A DNA stretch of 33,854 bases from Deltaproteobacteria bacterium (GTDB lineage: Bacteria > Desulfobacterota > Deferrisomatia > Deferrisomatales > BM512). The translations under genes were made by a program, and so were the position numbers. The stretch is taken from positions 1-33,854 of the forward strand of contig PKTT01000013.1 in NCBI GenBank assembly GCA_002869015.1. Reading direction: 5' to 3'. Shown one piece after another: positions 8,413 through 16,517 of this stretch; positions within the stretch are counted from its first letter, which is position 1, and every line of letters starts with the position of its first letter. The notes below the pieces were generated by a model. The model did no database searches. It saw nothing but the letters and a program-made list of their open reading frames with translations, and was not told the origin of the DNA.

Positions 8413-9522
8413 ATGGATTTCACACAGAAGACAATACTTGCCATGTTAATCATAGGAGGCCTTGCAGGGTGGGTAATGCACCGCTCCGATTTTTGCTTGA
8501 CGGGCATGGTAAGGGATGTATTCCTCACAAGGTCCTACCTTATGCTCCGGGTCCTCTTCCTATACGTCATCTTATCCGCGCTATCATTTGAGGTTATGCG
8601 CCGCCTTGGGGTTTCAATTCAGGCATTTGGCCCCCCCGGACTCGCCCACCTTCTTGGGGGCGTAGGCTTTGGCCTAGGGATGACCCTTTCAGGCAACTGC
8701 GTCTTTGGCTCCGTATATAGATTCGGTAGCGGCGAAGTTACTGGGGCAACTACTATCCTGGGTCTGGTATTCGGGAGCCTGATCTTCTTTGAGTTTGCCA
8801 CCCCCATTAGCGGAGCCCTTAAAAGAATCGCACTCTTCAAAGCGGCAACGATACCGGAGCTTTTTGAAGTAGACCCTCTCTATATAATCCTTCCGTTGGT
8901 TTTTGTCGGCGCGCTGCTTATTAGCTCCTGGGCTAGAGCGGGAAAACTTTCGATGAAGAGCTTCATCTCATCATTCCTGCAACCATGGAAAGCCGCCTTA
9001 GTAATAGCTTTTTTGGGAACCCTGTCTATATTGACTTTTGGAATACCACTATCAATTTCGACCCTCTACTCAAAAGCTGCAACCCAACTTGAGGCGCTTA
9101 TCTTACCCCAACATATAATAAATAACGCTTATTTCACCAAGGGAATCGCTATCGAGCTGCCTTTTCAGGCCGGTAAGATAACCATAGATAACGGACCTGC
9201 GCTGGACACCCTCTCAGCTGCGCAGGGTTCTTTGTTCATTGGGATATTTTTTGGAGCTTTTATTTCTGCTAAAGTAGCCGGAGATTATGAAATTAATTTC
9301 CGCATTCCCCCTAGGCACTATCTTTTGGCTTTCGTTGGGGGAGCAATAATGGCTCTGTCGGCAAGAATAGCTGAGGGTTGTAACGTATGGCATATTTTGG
9401 GGGGGTTGCCATACCTTTCAACATCATCCCTGCTCTTTCTTTTTGGCCTCTTCACTGGAAGCTATCTGGGTAGCCGTATATTGCAGAGAGCAATCATAAC
9501 AACGCCTGGCAGCGCAGAGTAA
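8413..9522 (+). CDS. tsuA: YeeE/YedE-family sulfur (thiosulfate) transporter, TsuA-like
   Basis: This inner-membrane protein probably takes up thiosulfate or a related sulfur compound. Its 369 residues are mostly hydrophobic, with about nine or ten membrane segments. It keeps the three cysteine motifs of the family: HRSDFC (Cys28), LSGNCVFG (Cys96) and RIAEGCN (Cys323). These are the cysteines thought to relay thiosulfate in TsuA. The start at ATG 8413 is supported by GGTGA five bases upstream; a GTG three codons earlier is possible. The next gene, 12 bases on, is a TusA-like partner, the usual TsuA-TsuB pairing. The exact substrate is inferred. Confidence 0.85.
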   Translation: MDFTQKTILAMLIIGGLAGWVMHRSDFCLTGMVRDVFLTRSYLMLRVLFLYVILSALSFEVMRRLGVSIQAFGPPGLAHLLGGVGFGLGMTLSGNCVFGSVYRFGSGEVTGATTILGLVFGSLIFFEFATPISGALKRIALFKAATIPELFEVDPLYIILPLVFVGALLISSWARAGKLSMKSFISSFLQPWKAALVIAFLGTLSILTFGIPLSISTLYSKAATQLEALILPQHIINNAYFTKGIAIELPFQAGKITIDNGPALDTLSAAQGSLFIGIFFGAFISAKVAGDYEINFRIPPRHYLLAFVGGAIMALSARIAEGCNVWHILGGLPYLSTSSLLFLFGLFTGSYLGSRILQRAIITTPGSAE

Positions 9523-9534
9523 CGAGGGAGTGAA

Positions 9535-9783
9535 ATGTCCGCAAAACCGGTGGAATTCGTCGTAGATATCAGGGGGCAGATATGCCCATCCACTCTATTG
9601 ACAGCTTTAAAAGAGATCAACGATCACAGAGATGGCATACGCTCGGGGGAGGTTAAAATAGTCGTCCTCACGACCAATCGCAACGCAACCTCCACAATAC
9701 CAAATGCCGCTGAAAATATGGGTTACAGGGTAAGCGTAGAGAGGGAGAACTCCCATTACAGGATTGAGATTGAAGCTGAATAA
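9535..9783 (+). CDS. TusA/SirA-family sulfur-carrier protein (TsuB-like)
   Basis: This is a small cytoplasmic sulfur carrier, probably the partner that receives sulfur from the TsuA-like transporter upstream. The 82 residues match the TusA fold: DIRGQICPSTLLTALKEIN with the active Cys17, and a central TNRNATSTIPNAAENMGY segment. The usual CPxP motif reads CPST here, with threonine at the second proline; I recall this variant from YeeE-linked TusA homologues. GAGGGAG precedes the ATG. It is clearly co-transcribed with tsuA. Confidence 0.85.
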   Translation: MSAKPVEFVVDIRGQICPSTLLTALKEINDHRDGIRSGEVKIVVLTTNRNATSTIPNAAENMGYRVSVERENSHYRIEIEAE

Positions 9784-9830
9784 ATTTTTAAAAGTTAACC
9801 CTATTACAGCGGTTTTTCATGGGTGAAAAT

Positions 9831-11105
9831 ATGATAAGAGGCGAGGATTCCCAACGCACAAAGGGAGCGGGGGGCGAAAAAGAGGTCTATGAATACCTCC
9901 GCAAATCGATCAACTCACTCCTGGAGGTAATGGGCACCCTTCCATTAAATCCCGAGGAGATAGATGATGAAGACCTCATCGGCCTTGACCCTCTTGGGAT
10001 AATCTCCGGCTCCTTCGGTCAGGTGCTCGACCACCTAAAAGAGACCAACCAGCGCCTTAAGGTAGCCCATGAAGAGCTGCGGGTTTTTTTTGATACAGCT
10101 GGAGTCGCGATCTTTGTCTTCGACCCCTCAATGAACATTATTGCAAAAAATTCAACCGCAAAAGGAATGTTGAAAAAGCCCGATTGCAAACGCTGCTATG
10201 AAGGCATATGCGGTGAGGAAGCACCACCGGAGGGTTGTACGCTCATCAGCATTCTGGAAACCAAGAAGCCGCTTAGCGCCAAAGAGATGGATTTTGGGGG
10301 AAATATTTACGAAGTCACCGGTATCCCCGTTATGGACGATGCGGGGAATATTGACCATGTGGTCATGACGTATTCAGACGTCACGGCCCGGGATAATGCT
10401 CTCAAGGCTATGGAGCAGAGCGAGAAGAAGTACCGGGACCTCTTTGAAAACGCGAACGATTTGATTGCTGCGGTCTCCGGTAAGGGTGAATTCCTCTACG
10501 TAAACAACAAATGGAAAGATGCCCTTGAGTGGAGTTCTGACGATATTACAAAGGCGAATATAATCGATACAGTTGCCCCGGAATATAAACGTGAATTTTT
10601 CCAATCTATGGAGTTATTAAGGGAAAATGGCGGCAACGTCAGCATGGAGACAAGCTTTCTGACCCTCTCCGGCAAAAAACTTATTTTGGATGGTAATGTC
10701 TCGATCTCAAGCGAACCCGGCGAGGAGCCCTTTTTCAGGGGGATCTTCCGAGATATAACTTTGCAAAAGAAGCTGGAGGAGGAATCAAATAAAGCGCAGC
10801 GCCTTGAATCCGTGGGCTTCCTCGCAGGCGGAATAGCACACGATTTTAACAATCTCCTGACAGGCATCCTCGGAAACATCTCCCTTGCAAGGCTATACAG
10901 GGAGGAGGGGCTGGATATAGAGCCAAAACTTGCCGATGCTGAAAAAGCTGTGATCCGTGCACAAAACCTCACTACTCAGCTCCTGACCTTCGCCAAAGGC
11001 GGCACCCCTGTTAAGAAGCTGATAAAGCTAAACGATCTTATAAACGATTCTGCAAACTTCGCGACCTCCAACACCGGCGTCACCTACAAACTCGATTTAG
11101 AGTAG
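9831..11105 (+). CDS. Hybrid sensor kinase, N-terminal part (PAS-PAS-HisKA), ends at an in-frame TAG
   Basis: This is the sensor half of a two-component hybrid kinase. It holds a coiled N-terminal region, a first PAS domain (about 80-185) with a cysteine patch (CKRCYEGICG...GC), a second PAS domain (about 200-315) and a HisKA dimerisation domain with the H-box GGIAHDFNNLLTG, whose phospho-accepting residue is His337. The frame then meets TAG at codon 425, just before the ATPase N-box. The downstream reading continues in the same frame without any insertion or deletion. Alone, this piece has no ATP-binding domain and could not autophosphorylate. The start at 9831 follows GGGTGA; 9819 is an alternative. 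No membrane segment is visible, so it is probably cytoplasmic. Confidence 0.85.
   Translation: MIRGEDSQRTKGAGGEKEVYEYLRKSINSLLEVMGTLPLNPEEIDDEDLIGLDPLGIISGSFGQVLDHLKETNQRLKVAHEELRVFFDTAGVAIFVFDPSMNIIAKNSTAKGMLKKPDCKRCYEGICGEEAPPEGCTLISILETKKPLSAKEMDFGGNIYEVTGIPVMDDAGNIDHVVMTYSDVTARDNALKAMEQSEKKYRDLFENANDLIAAVSGKGEFLYVNNKWKDALEWSSDDITKANIIDTVAPEYKREFFQSMELLRENGGNVSMETSFLTLSGKKLILDGNVSISSEPGEEPFFRGIFRDITLQKKLEEESNKAQRLESVGFLAGGIAHDFNNLLTGILGNISLARLYREEGLDIEPKLADAEKAVIRAQNLTTQLLTFAKGGTPVKKLIKLNDLINDSANFATSNTGVTYKLDLE
11103..11105 (+). other. In-frame amber codon inside the hybrid kinase gene
   Basis: The codons run GAT TTA GAG TAG GGT CTC TGG. The residues on each side (KLDLE and GLWPIEADPGQLDQVF) match the continuous HisKA-to-HATPase linker of this kinase family, so the TAG replaces a single residue. 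One base change from AAG, GAG, CAG or TGG would create it. It could be a real nonsense mutation, a sequencing error, or a suppressed stop. Confidence 0.85.
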
Positions 11106-11183
11106 GGTCTCTGGCCCATTGAAGCGGACCCCGGACAGCTGGATCAGGTCTTTCAAAATCTCCTTAACAATTCAATACATGCT

Positions 11184-11918
11184 ATGCCTAATGGAGGAGA
11201 GATAACTATCTCGGGCTCAAACTTGCCGCTTGAAGAGGTTAAAAAGCTGCATCTTCCCATACCACTTTCGCCCTGCATCACCCTAACCATATCCGATGAA
11301 GGCGTAGGGATTGATCAGGGAGATTTGGATAAGATATTCGACCCCTACTTCTCTACAAGAGAGATGGGCATGGGGCTTGGGCTGGCGACAGTCTACTCTG
11401 TAGTCAGGAATCACGGTGGATACATATCCGTTGAATCAACTCCGGGGGAGGGCACAACATTTATCATTCACCTTCCCGCCAAAGCCGAGGAGGTAAGCGG
11501 AGAGTCCTACGTAGCCCCTGCAACTGATGAAATTAAAGCGCATAAAAAGCGGCTGCTGGTTATGGACGATGACAAAACAGTAATTGAGCTCGTGTGCGAG
11601 CTACTTGTATACATCGGGTATGATGTTTCGAAGGCGATGAAGGGAGAGGAAGCGATAAAGCTATATACTCAGGCGCTGCACAGTGGAAAGCCCTTTGACG
11701 CGGTGATTCTGGATTTGACAATCGCCGGCGGCATGGGCGGGAAGGAAACAGTAAGGGAGCTCAGGAAGCTGGACCCAGCCCTGAAGGCGATGGTATCAAG
11801 CGGTTATTCAAACGACCCGGTTATGTCAAACCCAAATGAGTATGGTTTCAACGCCATCGTGACAAAGCCCTACCGCGCAGCTACCCTCGCGGAGAGCCTC
11901 AAAAAACTCTTCCTATGA
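11184..11918 (+). CDS. Hybrid sensor kinase, C-terminal part (HATPase-receiver)
   Basis: This is the continuation of the kinase, in the same frame as the upstream part. It contains the rest of the HATPase domain (DEGVGIDQGDLDKIFDPYFS, then GMGLGLATVYSVV) and a C-terminal receiver domain with the acidic pair MDDDK and the phospho-acceptor Asp628 in FDAVILDLT (numbered from 9831), plus the conserved Lys in VTKPY. The N-box (VFQNLLNNSIHAM) lies before the first available ATG, which falls inside this domain and has no ribosome site. It is therefore probably not a separate functional gene. Its TGA stop abuts the stop of the opposing HEAT-repeat gene with no gap. Confidence 0.8.
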   Translation: MPNGGEITISGSNLPLEEVKKLHLPIPLSPCITLTISDEGVGIDQGDLDKIFDPYFSTREMGMGLGLATVYSVVRNHGGYISVESTPGEGTTFIIHLPAKAEEVSGESYVAPATDEIKAHKKRLLVMDDDKTVIELVCELLVYIGYDVSKAMKGEEAIKLYTQALHSGKPFDAVILDLTIAGGMGGKETVRELRKLDPALKAMVSSGYSNDPVMSNPNEYGFNAIVTKPYRAATLAESLKKLFL

Positions 11919-12911
11919 TCACTGGGCCTCTTGGAGCCACCCCCTCCACAGAGAGGATTCATAGCCGTAGTCGGCACCGGAAATCTTCTGCAAAGCTACA
12001 ACGGCGGCCCTTCTAACCGCCTCCTCCCTATCTTCAAGGAGGTTCACCAACTCTTCTGCGTTTGCAAGCCCCCCAATCTCACCCGCCGCCCTGACCGCGT
12101 TATACCTTATTTCGGGGTTATTATCTCTTATAAGCCTTGAAACTGCTGAGATGACGAATTCGCTCTTCTTTCTTGCCTGTGTACCAAATTGACCGCGCGC
12201 CGCCTCCACAACCACAGAACCCAGATTTGCCGCCATCTTGATGGAGCTTATCTTTACCTCCGCAGATTTATCGGAGAAGCCTCTAGTTATTATTCCAAGC
12301 AGTATATTGATCTCGCCGGGGTCCGCCGGGACATCAGCGATATCGGAGAAGCCCTCTTCCTCGACTTCGGCAATTTTCTCCTCCCCATATATTGAGGAGG
12401 GTATGTAGCCATCCATAAGAACGACCAGACGATTCGCAGAGCGCTCCGCTACAGCATTGTCACCGACCTCCAGAAGCCAACCCCTAAGATGCTTTAGAAT
12501 TTTGAAAGTCCGCTCACGCCTTAGCTGCTCCTGCATCGCAAGGTTTGTGGAAGCGGCTGAAATCAGAGCCTCCAGGAGTGACTCGGCCCTGTTTCTCACT
12601 ACCATATCCCCGGTGGAGAGGAGCCCAACGAGCCTGTCTATTGCACCTGAGAGAAACTCCATATGGGAGCTGTCGCCTCCAATCGAACCCAGGTGGAGGA
12701 GTATGGACTCTCTGTAAAGCTCCTGAGCGTCATCCTCCCCATGACTAAGCGCTCGGCTCAGAAGCAATACGGCCCTTGAGGGCGGCTCCGCCGAGAGCTC
12801 CCTTGCACTTGGTAAATCACCAAATGAAGGAGTTGAAGCTATCAGCGTCGTAAACGTTACCAGCGCCAATAACTTTGTCCTTGTAATTTCACCTCTGCCC
12901 TTAAAGATCAT
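11919..12911 (-). CDS. Secreted HEAT-repeat protein
   Basis: This is a 330-residue protein of unknown role. It has an N-terminal signal sequence (basic start, hydrophobic 13-26, likely cleavage after the SFG region) and mostly helical, leucine- and alanine-rich sequence. At least two clear HEAT units lie near the C-terminus, including NPEIRYNAVRAAGEIG and EEAVRRAAVVALQKISG. It ends in SLWRGWLQEAQ, a tryptophan tail also found behind HEAT repeats in the second HEAT protein at 24080-25471. It overlaps the acyltransferase gene by ATGA, so the two are co-translated. A periplasmic scaffold role is only a guess. Confidence 0.75.
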   Translation of the reverse strand: MIFKGRGEITRTKLLALVTFTTLIASTPSFGDLPSARELSAEPPSRAVLLLSRALSHGEDDAQELYRESILLHLGSIGGDSSHMEFLSGAIDRLVGLLSTGDMVVRNRAESLLEALISAASTNLAMQEQLRRERTFKILKHLRGWLLEVGDNAVAERSANRLVVLMDGYIPSSIYGEEKIAEVEEEGFSDIADVPADPGEINILLGIITRGFSDKSAEVKISSIKMAANLGSVVVEAARGQFGTQARKKSEFVISAVSRLIRDNNPEIRYNAVRAAGEIGGLANAEELVNLLEDREEAVRRAAVVALQKISGADYGYESSLWRGWLQEAQ

Positions 12912-13900
12912 AAAAATCGTTTTACTCCCTCAGCGGCACCGGATTCACGCTCAGCGCCGAAACGGTATTCAGGCTCTACTAGCCCATTAATCCTCTCCAT
13001 TACCAGATCGGCGACCCCCTGAAAGTTTTCACCCCATCGCTCCTCCGCTTGAGGGGTAAAAGGGGTGAACTCCTCCGTTATGGCGTATTGTGACAGATCC
13101 TCATATGTTATCGGGTCGCCGCACCTTAGCACCACCCGCCCCCTCTTCGCTATCGGCGATGCTCCGGGATAGAGCTTATCCGAACCGCTGCATCCTATAG
13201 GCAGAATTGGATAATCTTTAAAGTAGAGGGCTATCTGACCAATGCCGGGGCGGCCTCTGAGCAAAGTCTTTGAGCGCGTCCCTTCGGGAAAGATGAAGAG
13301 GTCCCTCCCCTTTTCAAAGCTCTCTTTATGAAGGGCCAAAAAAAGTTCCATCATCTTTCCAAAGAGATTGTTCACAGCATTCCTGTAGCTCTCCCGATCG
13401 GGGTCGAACTCGTAGCCAAGGATATTTCGCCTGCTGCGGAAAATATCTTCCGGCACCACGCTTGTACTACTCTCGTCAGCAGCATTCTCAACTATCTCTC
13501 GCAGGCAACGATATTCACCCGCCTCTGGTGTCCGGCCGGTTACACGCTTGAAATCTTTGGCTATTATATAGCCTCTGCTGACGGTGGGAAGAGTGCCGAG
13601 GTGGGAGAGAATATTGCCAAGGATCGGGTTTTCATAATATTTACCCTTGGCCCAAAAAGAGACAACCCTCCCCTTCATATAAAGCGGGTACATCGCGGGG
13701 AAGTAGTTGTAACGGTCGGTGTGATTCACTGCGAAGATAAAGGGCTTATCAGTTAAATCAGGGAGATTATCATAAACAATTTCGACCCCTGGGCAGAAGG
13801 CGAAATTTGGATGTAGCAAACCATAGAGGAGGCACTTTTGGAGGAGGGGCACCCTGGGTATCTTTATCGACTCAAGCCTTTTGAGATCAAGTCCGCCCAT
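12908..13900 (-). CDS. PlsC-like glycerolipid acyltransferase
   Basis: This probably transfers an acyl chain to a lipid acceptor such as lysophosphatidate. The 330-residue protein has the two main family blocks: NHTDRYN at about 59-65 and FPEGTRS at 204-210, followed by the block GRPGIGQIAL and then PILPIGCSG. Two points are unusual. The first block reads H-x4-N where H-x4-D is standard, although an Asp (Asp62) sits inside it. The blocks are also separated by roughly 140 residues, longer than in compact PlsC. No strong membrane helix is visible. It is the first gene of a two-gene operon with the HEAT protein. Substrate unknown. Confidence 0.8.
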   Translation of the reverse strand: MGGLDLKRLESIKIPRVPLLQKCLLYGLLHPNFAFCPGVEIVYDNLPDLTDKPFIFAVNHTDRYNYFPAMYPLYMKGRVVSFWAKGKYYENPILGNILSHLGTLPTVSRGYIIAKDFKRVTGRTPEAGEYRCLREIVENAADESSTSVVPEDIFRSRRNILGYEFDPDRESYRNAVNNLFGKMMELFLALHKESFEKGRDLFIFPEGTRSKTLLRGRPGIGQIALYFKDYPILPIGCSGSDKLYPGASPIAKRGRVVLRCGDPITYEDLSQYAITEEFTPFTPQAEERWGENFQGVADLVMERINGLVEPEYRFGAERESGAAEGVKRFL

Positions 13901-13954
13901 TAGACTTCCCCGCCGCCGAAAGCGACAATGATGTTAGAAAGTGTGTATATTTAC

Positions 13955-13983
13955 CATATAAATGGGGATAAAAGGAGGGTCAA
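13955..13983 (-). promoter_or_regulatory. Predicted promoter for the acyltransferase-HEAT operon
   Basis: On the minus strand TTGACC (13983-13978), a 17-base spacer and TATATG (13960-13955) predict a start near 13948, about 48 bases before the ATG. It lies in the 94-base gap behind the yqaA-like gene. The -10 box matches only four of six, so the call is tentative. Confidence 0.35.
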
Positions 13984-13994
13984 AAGGGCTATTC

Positions 13995-14429
13995 TTACAT
14001 GAGCACCATTGCCACGGCTGCATAGCGCGCCGTCTTACCTGTAAGGGTCAGCAAGGTGAAGCGCCAAATACCAACCCTGAAGAGCCCCGCTACCAAACAG
14101 AGAGCATCCCCCACCAGCGGCAGCCAGCTTAGGAGCAGCGTCCACACCCCGTAGCGCAGGAACGCCGACTCCGCCCGGTCATACCTCACGTTATCTTCAA
14201 TAACGCCCTTTTTCTCAAGAAACTTCCCTCCCCAGCGCCCGATAGCATAAGTGGTGAGCGCGCCGAGGAAGTTCCCCACTGACGCTACGGCGACAGCCGG
14301 GATGGGATCGTTCCCTTGCAGTATCAGCACCGCAAGGAGCCACTCGGACCCCACCGGCGCCAGGGTCGCTGCAACGAAGCTGAGGATAAAGAGAGCCGGG
14401 AGGCCCCAGTTTGCTATATCAAGCTCCAT
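13995..14429 (-). CDS. YqaA-like membrane protein (DedA/SNARE-associated family)
   Basis: This is a small inner-membrane protein of 144 residues with about four hydrophobic segments. The central part has the DedA/YqaA pattern: NFLGALTTYAIGRWGGKF, then RYDRAESAFLRYGVWTLLLS and the glycine-rich LVAGLFRVGIWRF. Members of the wider DedA superfamily are linked to lipid scrambling or flipping and to envelope maintenance; for YqaA itself the role is unknown. It is the last gene of the RND-LolA-barrel operon, 17 bases after the barrel gene, which suggests a lipid or envelope role. The stop is TAA. Confidence 0.8.
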   Translation of the reverse strand: MELDIANWGLPALFILSFVAATLAPVGSEWLLAVLILQGNDPIPAVAVASVGNFLGALTTYAIGRWGGKFLEKKGVIEDNVRYDRAESAFLRYGVWTLLLSWLPLVGDALCLVAGLFRVGIWRFTLLTLTGKTARYAAVAMVLM

Positions 14430-14446
14430 TAGGGCGCTCCCCTCTC

Positions 14447-15679
14447 CTAATAGCTATAGCGAAGCCGGGCATAGATATTGGTGTTATCCTCAAGCTGCCC
14501 GAAGAAGGAGTTCTCCTCCTCCCCGAAAAAAACATTGCCGCCAATGGTGTACTGGAGCTTGTCAGATATTTTGTAGGTCACCTTTGGACGCGCGTAGCCA
14601 TCGTCATCGGTGGGAGAGTAGAATGTAAAGAGCGAAAGTATTAGATTCTGCTGTAGGAACATGCCCCTGTAGCGCAGGGTCCACCAGACTCGGTCCTCTC
14701 CGCGATCGAAGCCTCCCGCATCTTCAGCGGGGGTATCCCAATCCTCCATGTGCTCTATATAAAACTGCACACCAAGGGTCTGCTCCGGGAGAATCTCTCT
14801 TGAGAAAGCAACAAGCCCCCTCACCTCGGAGTTGGGGACCATCGGTTTATCACCGCTTTCGTCCTCCTCCGACTGGTACCTTGCGACCTCAATATTACCG
14901 ACGCCACCGAATATTGCAGACCTTATGGAAGCTCCATAGCTCACGAGCTCTGGATGGTATAGGTTGCCCTCATCCATGTCATAGCCTAGTGGTTGTCCGT
15001 AAAAACCCCTGTAACCATAGAAGGCGATCTCATTGCCTCCTAAGTTGGCGTAGATGCGCCCGGCCAACTCTCCATTATCGATGGTCTTGTCTACCTCAAC
15101 AGGGTCGATTGTGTAACCGCTTTGGGGCCCGGCTTTTCCTGCGCCGCCCCAATAGGATAGGCGCTCGCCGTCAACGAAGCCGTCAGGGGTGAAGATAGGT
15201 GTCCAGGCAAGGTCTATATTCCATGTGTCGCCAAACCAGCTTGCCCGAAGAGCGTCGGAGGGCTTCTTTAGATATTCATCGTCGCGCCCGATGAAAAAGG
15301 ACTGCCAGTCTTTTGGGAATAGGTCGTTTAAAAAGAGCAGGTCGCCGGTTCCCCAAGTGAGTGTCTGCCTGCCGACCTTGAGGTCAATCTGCTCATGCGG
15401 GGTCATGACGATTGAGAGCTCTCGAAGCTCCAGGCGGCTTTCATCCGTGACTCCGTCGGATACGAAATCACCCTTGAACTGAAGAGTCCCATAATCACCG
15501 TCATTCAAAAAATCGAGTTGGAAGCGGCCCTCCTGCATGAGGATTTCGTCATCCGCGTTATCGTCGCTCACTACCCGTGACGCAAGGCCCACCTCTAGAA
15601 ATCCTGTAAAGGGTAGCTCTGCTGCATAGGATAGTGGGGCAATCGCTACAATAAGGGCGGCTATCGCTGTCCTCTTCAT
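14447..15679 (-). CDS. Outer-membrane beta-barrel protein (porin-like)
   Basis: The 410-residue protein has a clean signal peptide (MKRTAIAALIVAIAPLSYAA). Many alternating amphipathic strands follow, starting FTGFLEVGLASRVV, and the protein ends in YARLRYSY. A C-terminal aromatic residue is the usual insertion signal of outer-membrane barrels. The motif VGRQTLTWGTGDLLFLNDLF resembles barrels of the DUF1302 type, which often sit beside RND transporters and LolA-like proteins. It lies 12 bases downstream of the LolA-like gene. Its substrate is unknown; membership in a lipid- or hydrophobe-moving system is inferred from context. The stop is TAG. Confidence 0.8.
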   Translation of the reverse strand: MKRTAIAALIVAIAPLSYAAELPFTGFLEVGLASRVVSDDNADDEILMQEGRFQLDFLNDGDYGTLQFKGDFVSDGVTDESRLELRELSIVMTPHEQIDLKVGRQTLTWGTGDLLFLNDLFPKDWQSFFIGRDDEYLKKPSDALRASWFGDTWNIDLAWTPIFTPDGFVDGERLSYWGGAGKAGPQSGYTIDPVEVDKTIDNGELAGRIYANLGGNEIAFYGYRGFYGQPLGYDMDEGNLYHPELVSYGASIRSAIFGGVGNIEVARYQSEEDESGDKPMVPNSEVRGLVAFSREILPEQTLGVQFYIEHMEDWDTPAEDAGGFDRGEDRVWWTLRYRGMFLQQNLILSLFTFYSPTDDDGYARPKVTYKISDKLQYTIGGNVFFGEEENSFFGQLEDNTNIYARLRYSY

Positions 15680-15691
15680 CTTTTAACTCCC

Positions 15692-16486
15692 CTAGCGGCG
15701 GATGTATTTACGCGGCGGTTTTCTTAGGTAGCGCTCTGTAAAGAGAGACTCTTCAAGGCCTACGCCGTAGGCAATCTCACTGAAAGTCAGCACGGTCTCT
15801 CCGCCGCTTACGAGGTCCTTGACCCTCGACTCTGTAACTGTCGGCACGCCATCGAACTCACCGAACTTCAGCGCCTCGACGACCCTGTAGAGCTTGCCCT
15901 GTTTATCCTCATACTCCGCTTTGACGGGCAAGAAGGTCTTCTTGTCGATCCAGAGCTTATACTTTGAAAACTCAACGGAGTCAGGGTCTTTTGGCACATT
16001 CATCAATATATAGGCATCATCTGTCTCCTCAAGGAGGGAATGGGTGTCATCGTCAACCTGCCTACCCGAAACATCCTCATAGAAGAAATTTGAACCTACA
16101 AAGCTGGTGCGTTTGTCTGACGCCGCAATACGCTTGACGAGGTCCAGCGCAGGCAGATAGAGCCATCGGTCATCATCGCCGCCCACTTTCTTGTGGACCA
16201 TGAAGACAGTCTTCGCCACATCTCCGGGCTTGTGGAAATAGAGGTAGAAGAACTGATCACCTCCATCCTCCTTATCAAGGCGGAGAATTGTAAACTCGCG
16301 TGTGCGCTCATCTCCCTTGTCGTTTTTAATCACCATCTTTACGCGGGCCTTGCCGTCATCCCCACCATAATAGGAAGCGAGGTTTGCGCGGTTAACAATC
16401 TCATCAACATCCATCGCAAAGGAAAGTGCGGGGAGGAAAGCAAGAAGGAGGAGGAGGGCCATGCCCAAGCTCTTAATATTTTTCAT
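15692..16486 (-). CDS. LolA-like outer-membrane lipoprotein-sorting protein
   Basis: This is a periplasmic protein of the LolA-like fold that often partners RND/MMPL transporters. From the ATG at 16486 it has 264 residues with a signal peptide (MKNIKSLGMALLLLLAFLPA). It shows the family signature WLYLPALDLVKRIAASDKRT followed by SFVGSNFFYEDVSGR. This start was chosen because AAAGGA lies nine bases upstream and it gives a proper signal peptide; a longer frame opening at 16531 would overlap the RND gene. It probably binds a lipidic ligand and shuttles it across the periplasm. It is one member of a broad family, not the classic LolA. Confidence 0.85.
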   Translation of the reverse strand: MKNIKSLGMALLLLLAFLPALSFAMDVDEIVNRANLASYYGGDDGKARVKMVIKNDKGDERTREFTILRLDKEDGGDQFFYLYFHKPGDVAKTVFMVHKKVGGDDDRWLYLPALDLVKRIAASDKRTSFVGSNFFYEDVSGRQVDDDTHSLLEETDDAYILMNVPKDPDSVEFSKYKLWIDKKTFLPVKAEYEDKQGKLYRVVEALKFGEFDGVPTVTESRVKDLVSGGETVLTFSEIAYGVGLEESLFTERYLRKPPRKYIRR

Positions 16487-16517
16487 AATCATAAATCCTT
16501 TCGACTTATAAGCCATC

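Noticed and set aside
11103-11105. TAG in the kinase gene as a pyrrolysine or other recoded codon
   Set aside because: At least eight genes in the window end in TAG (nuoA, nuoC, nuoD, the barrel, the LolA-like gene, the TPR lipoprotein and two glutamate synthase genes), so TAG is an ordinary stop here. No pyl genes are in the window. Suppression cannot be excluded, but it is not supported.
11090-11200. Frameshift as the cause of the split kinase
   Set aside because: The distance from the first start to the downstream ATG is a multiple of three and the linker residues align across the TAG, so the frame is unbroken.
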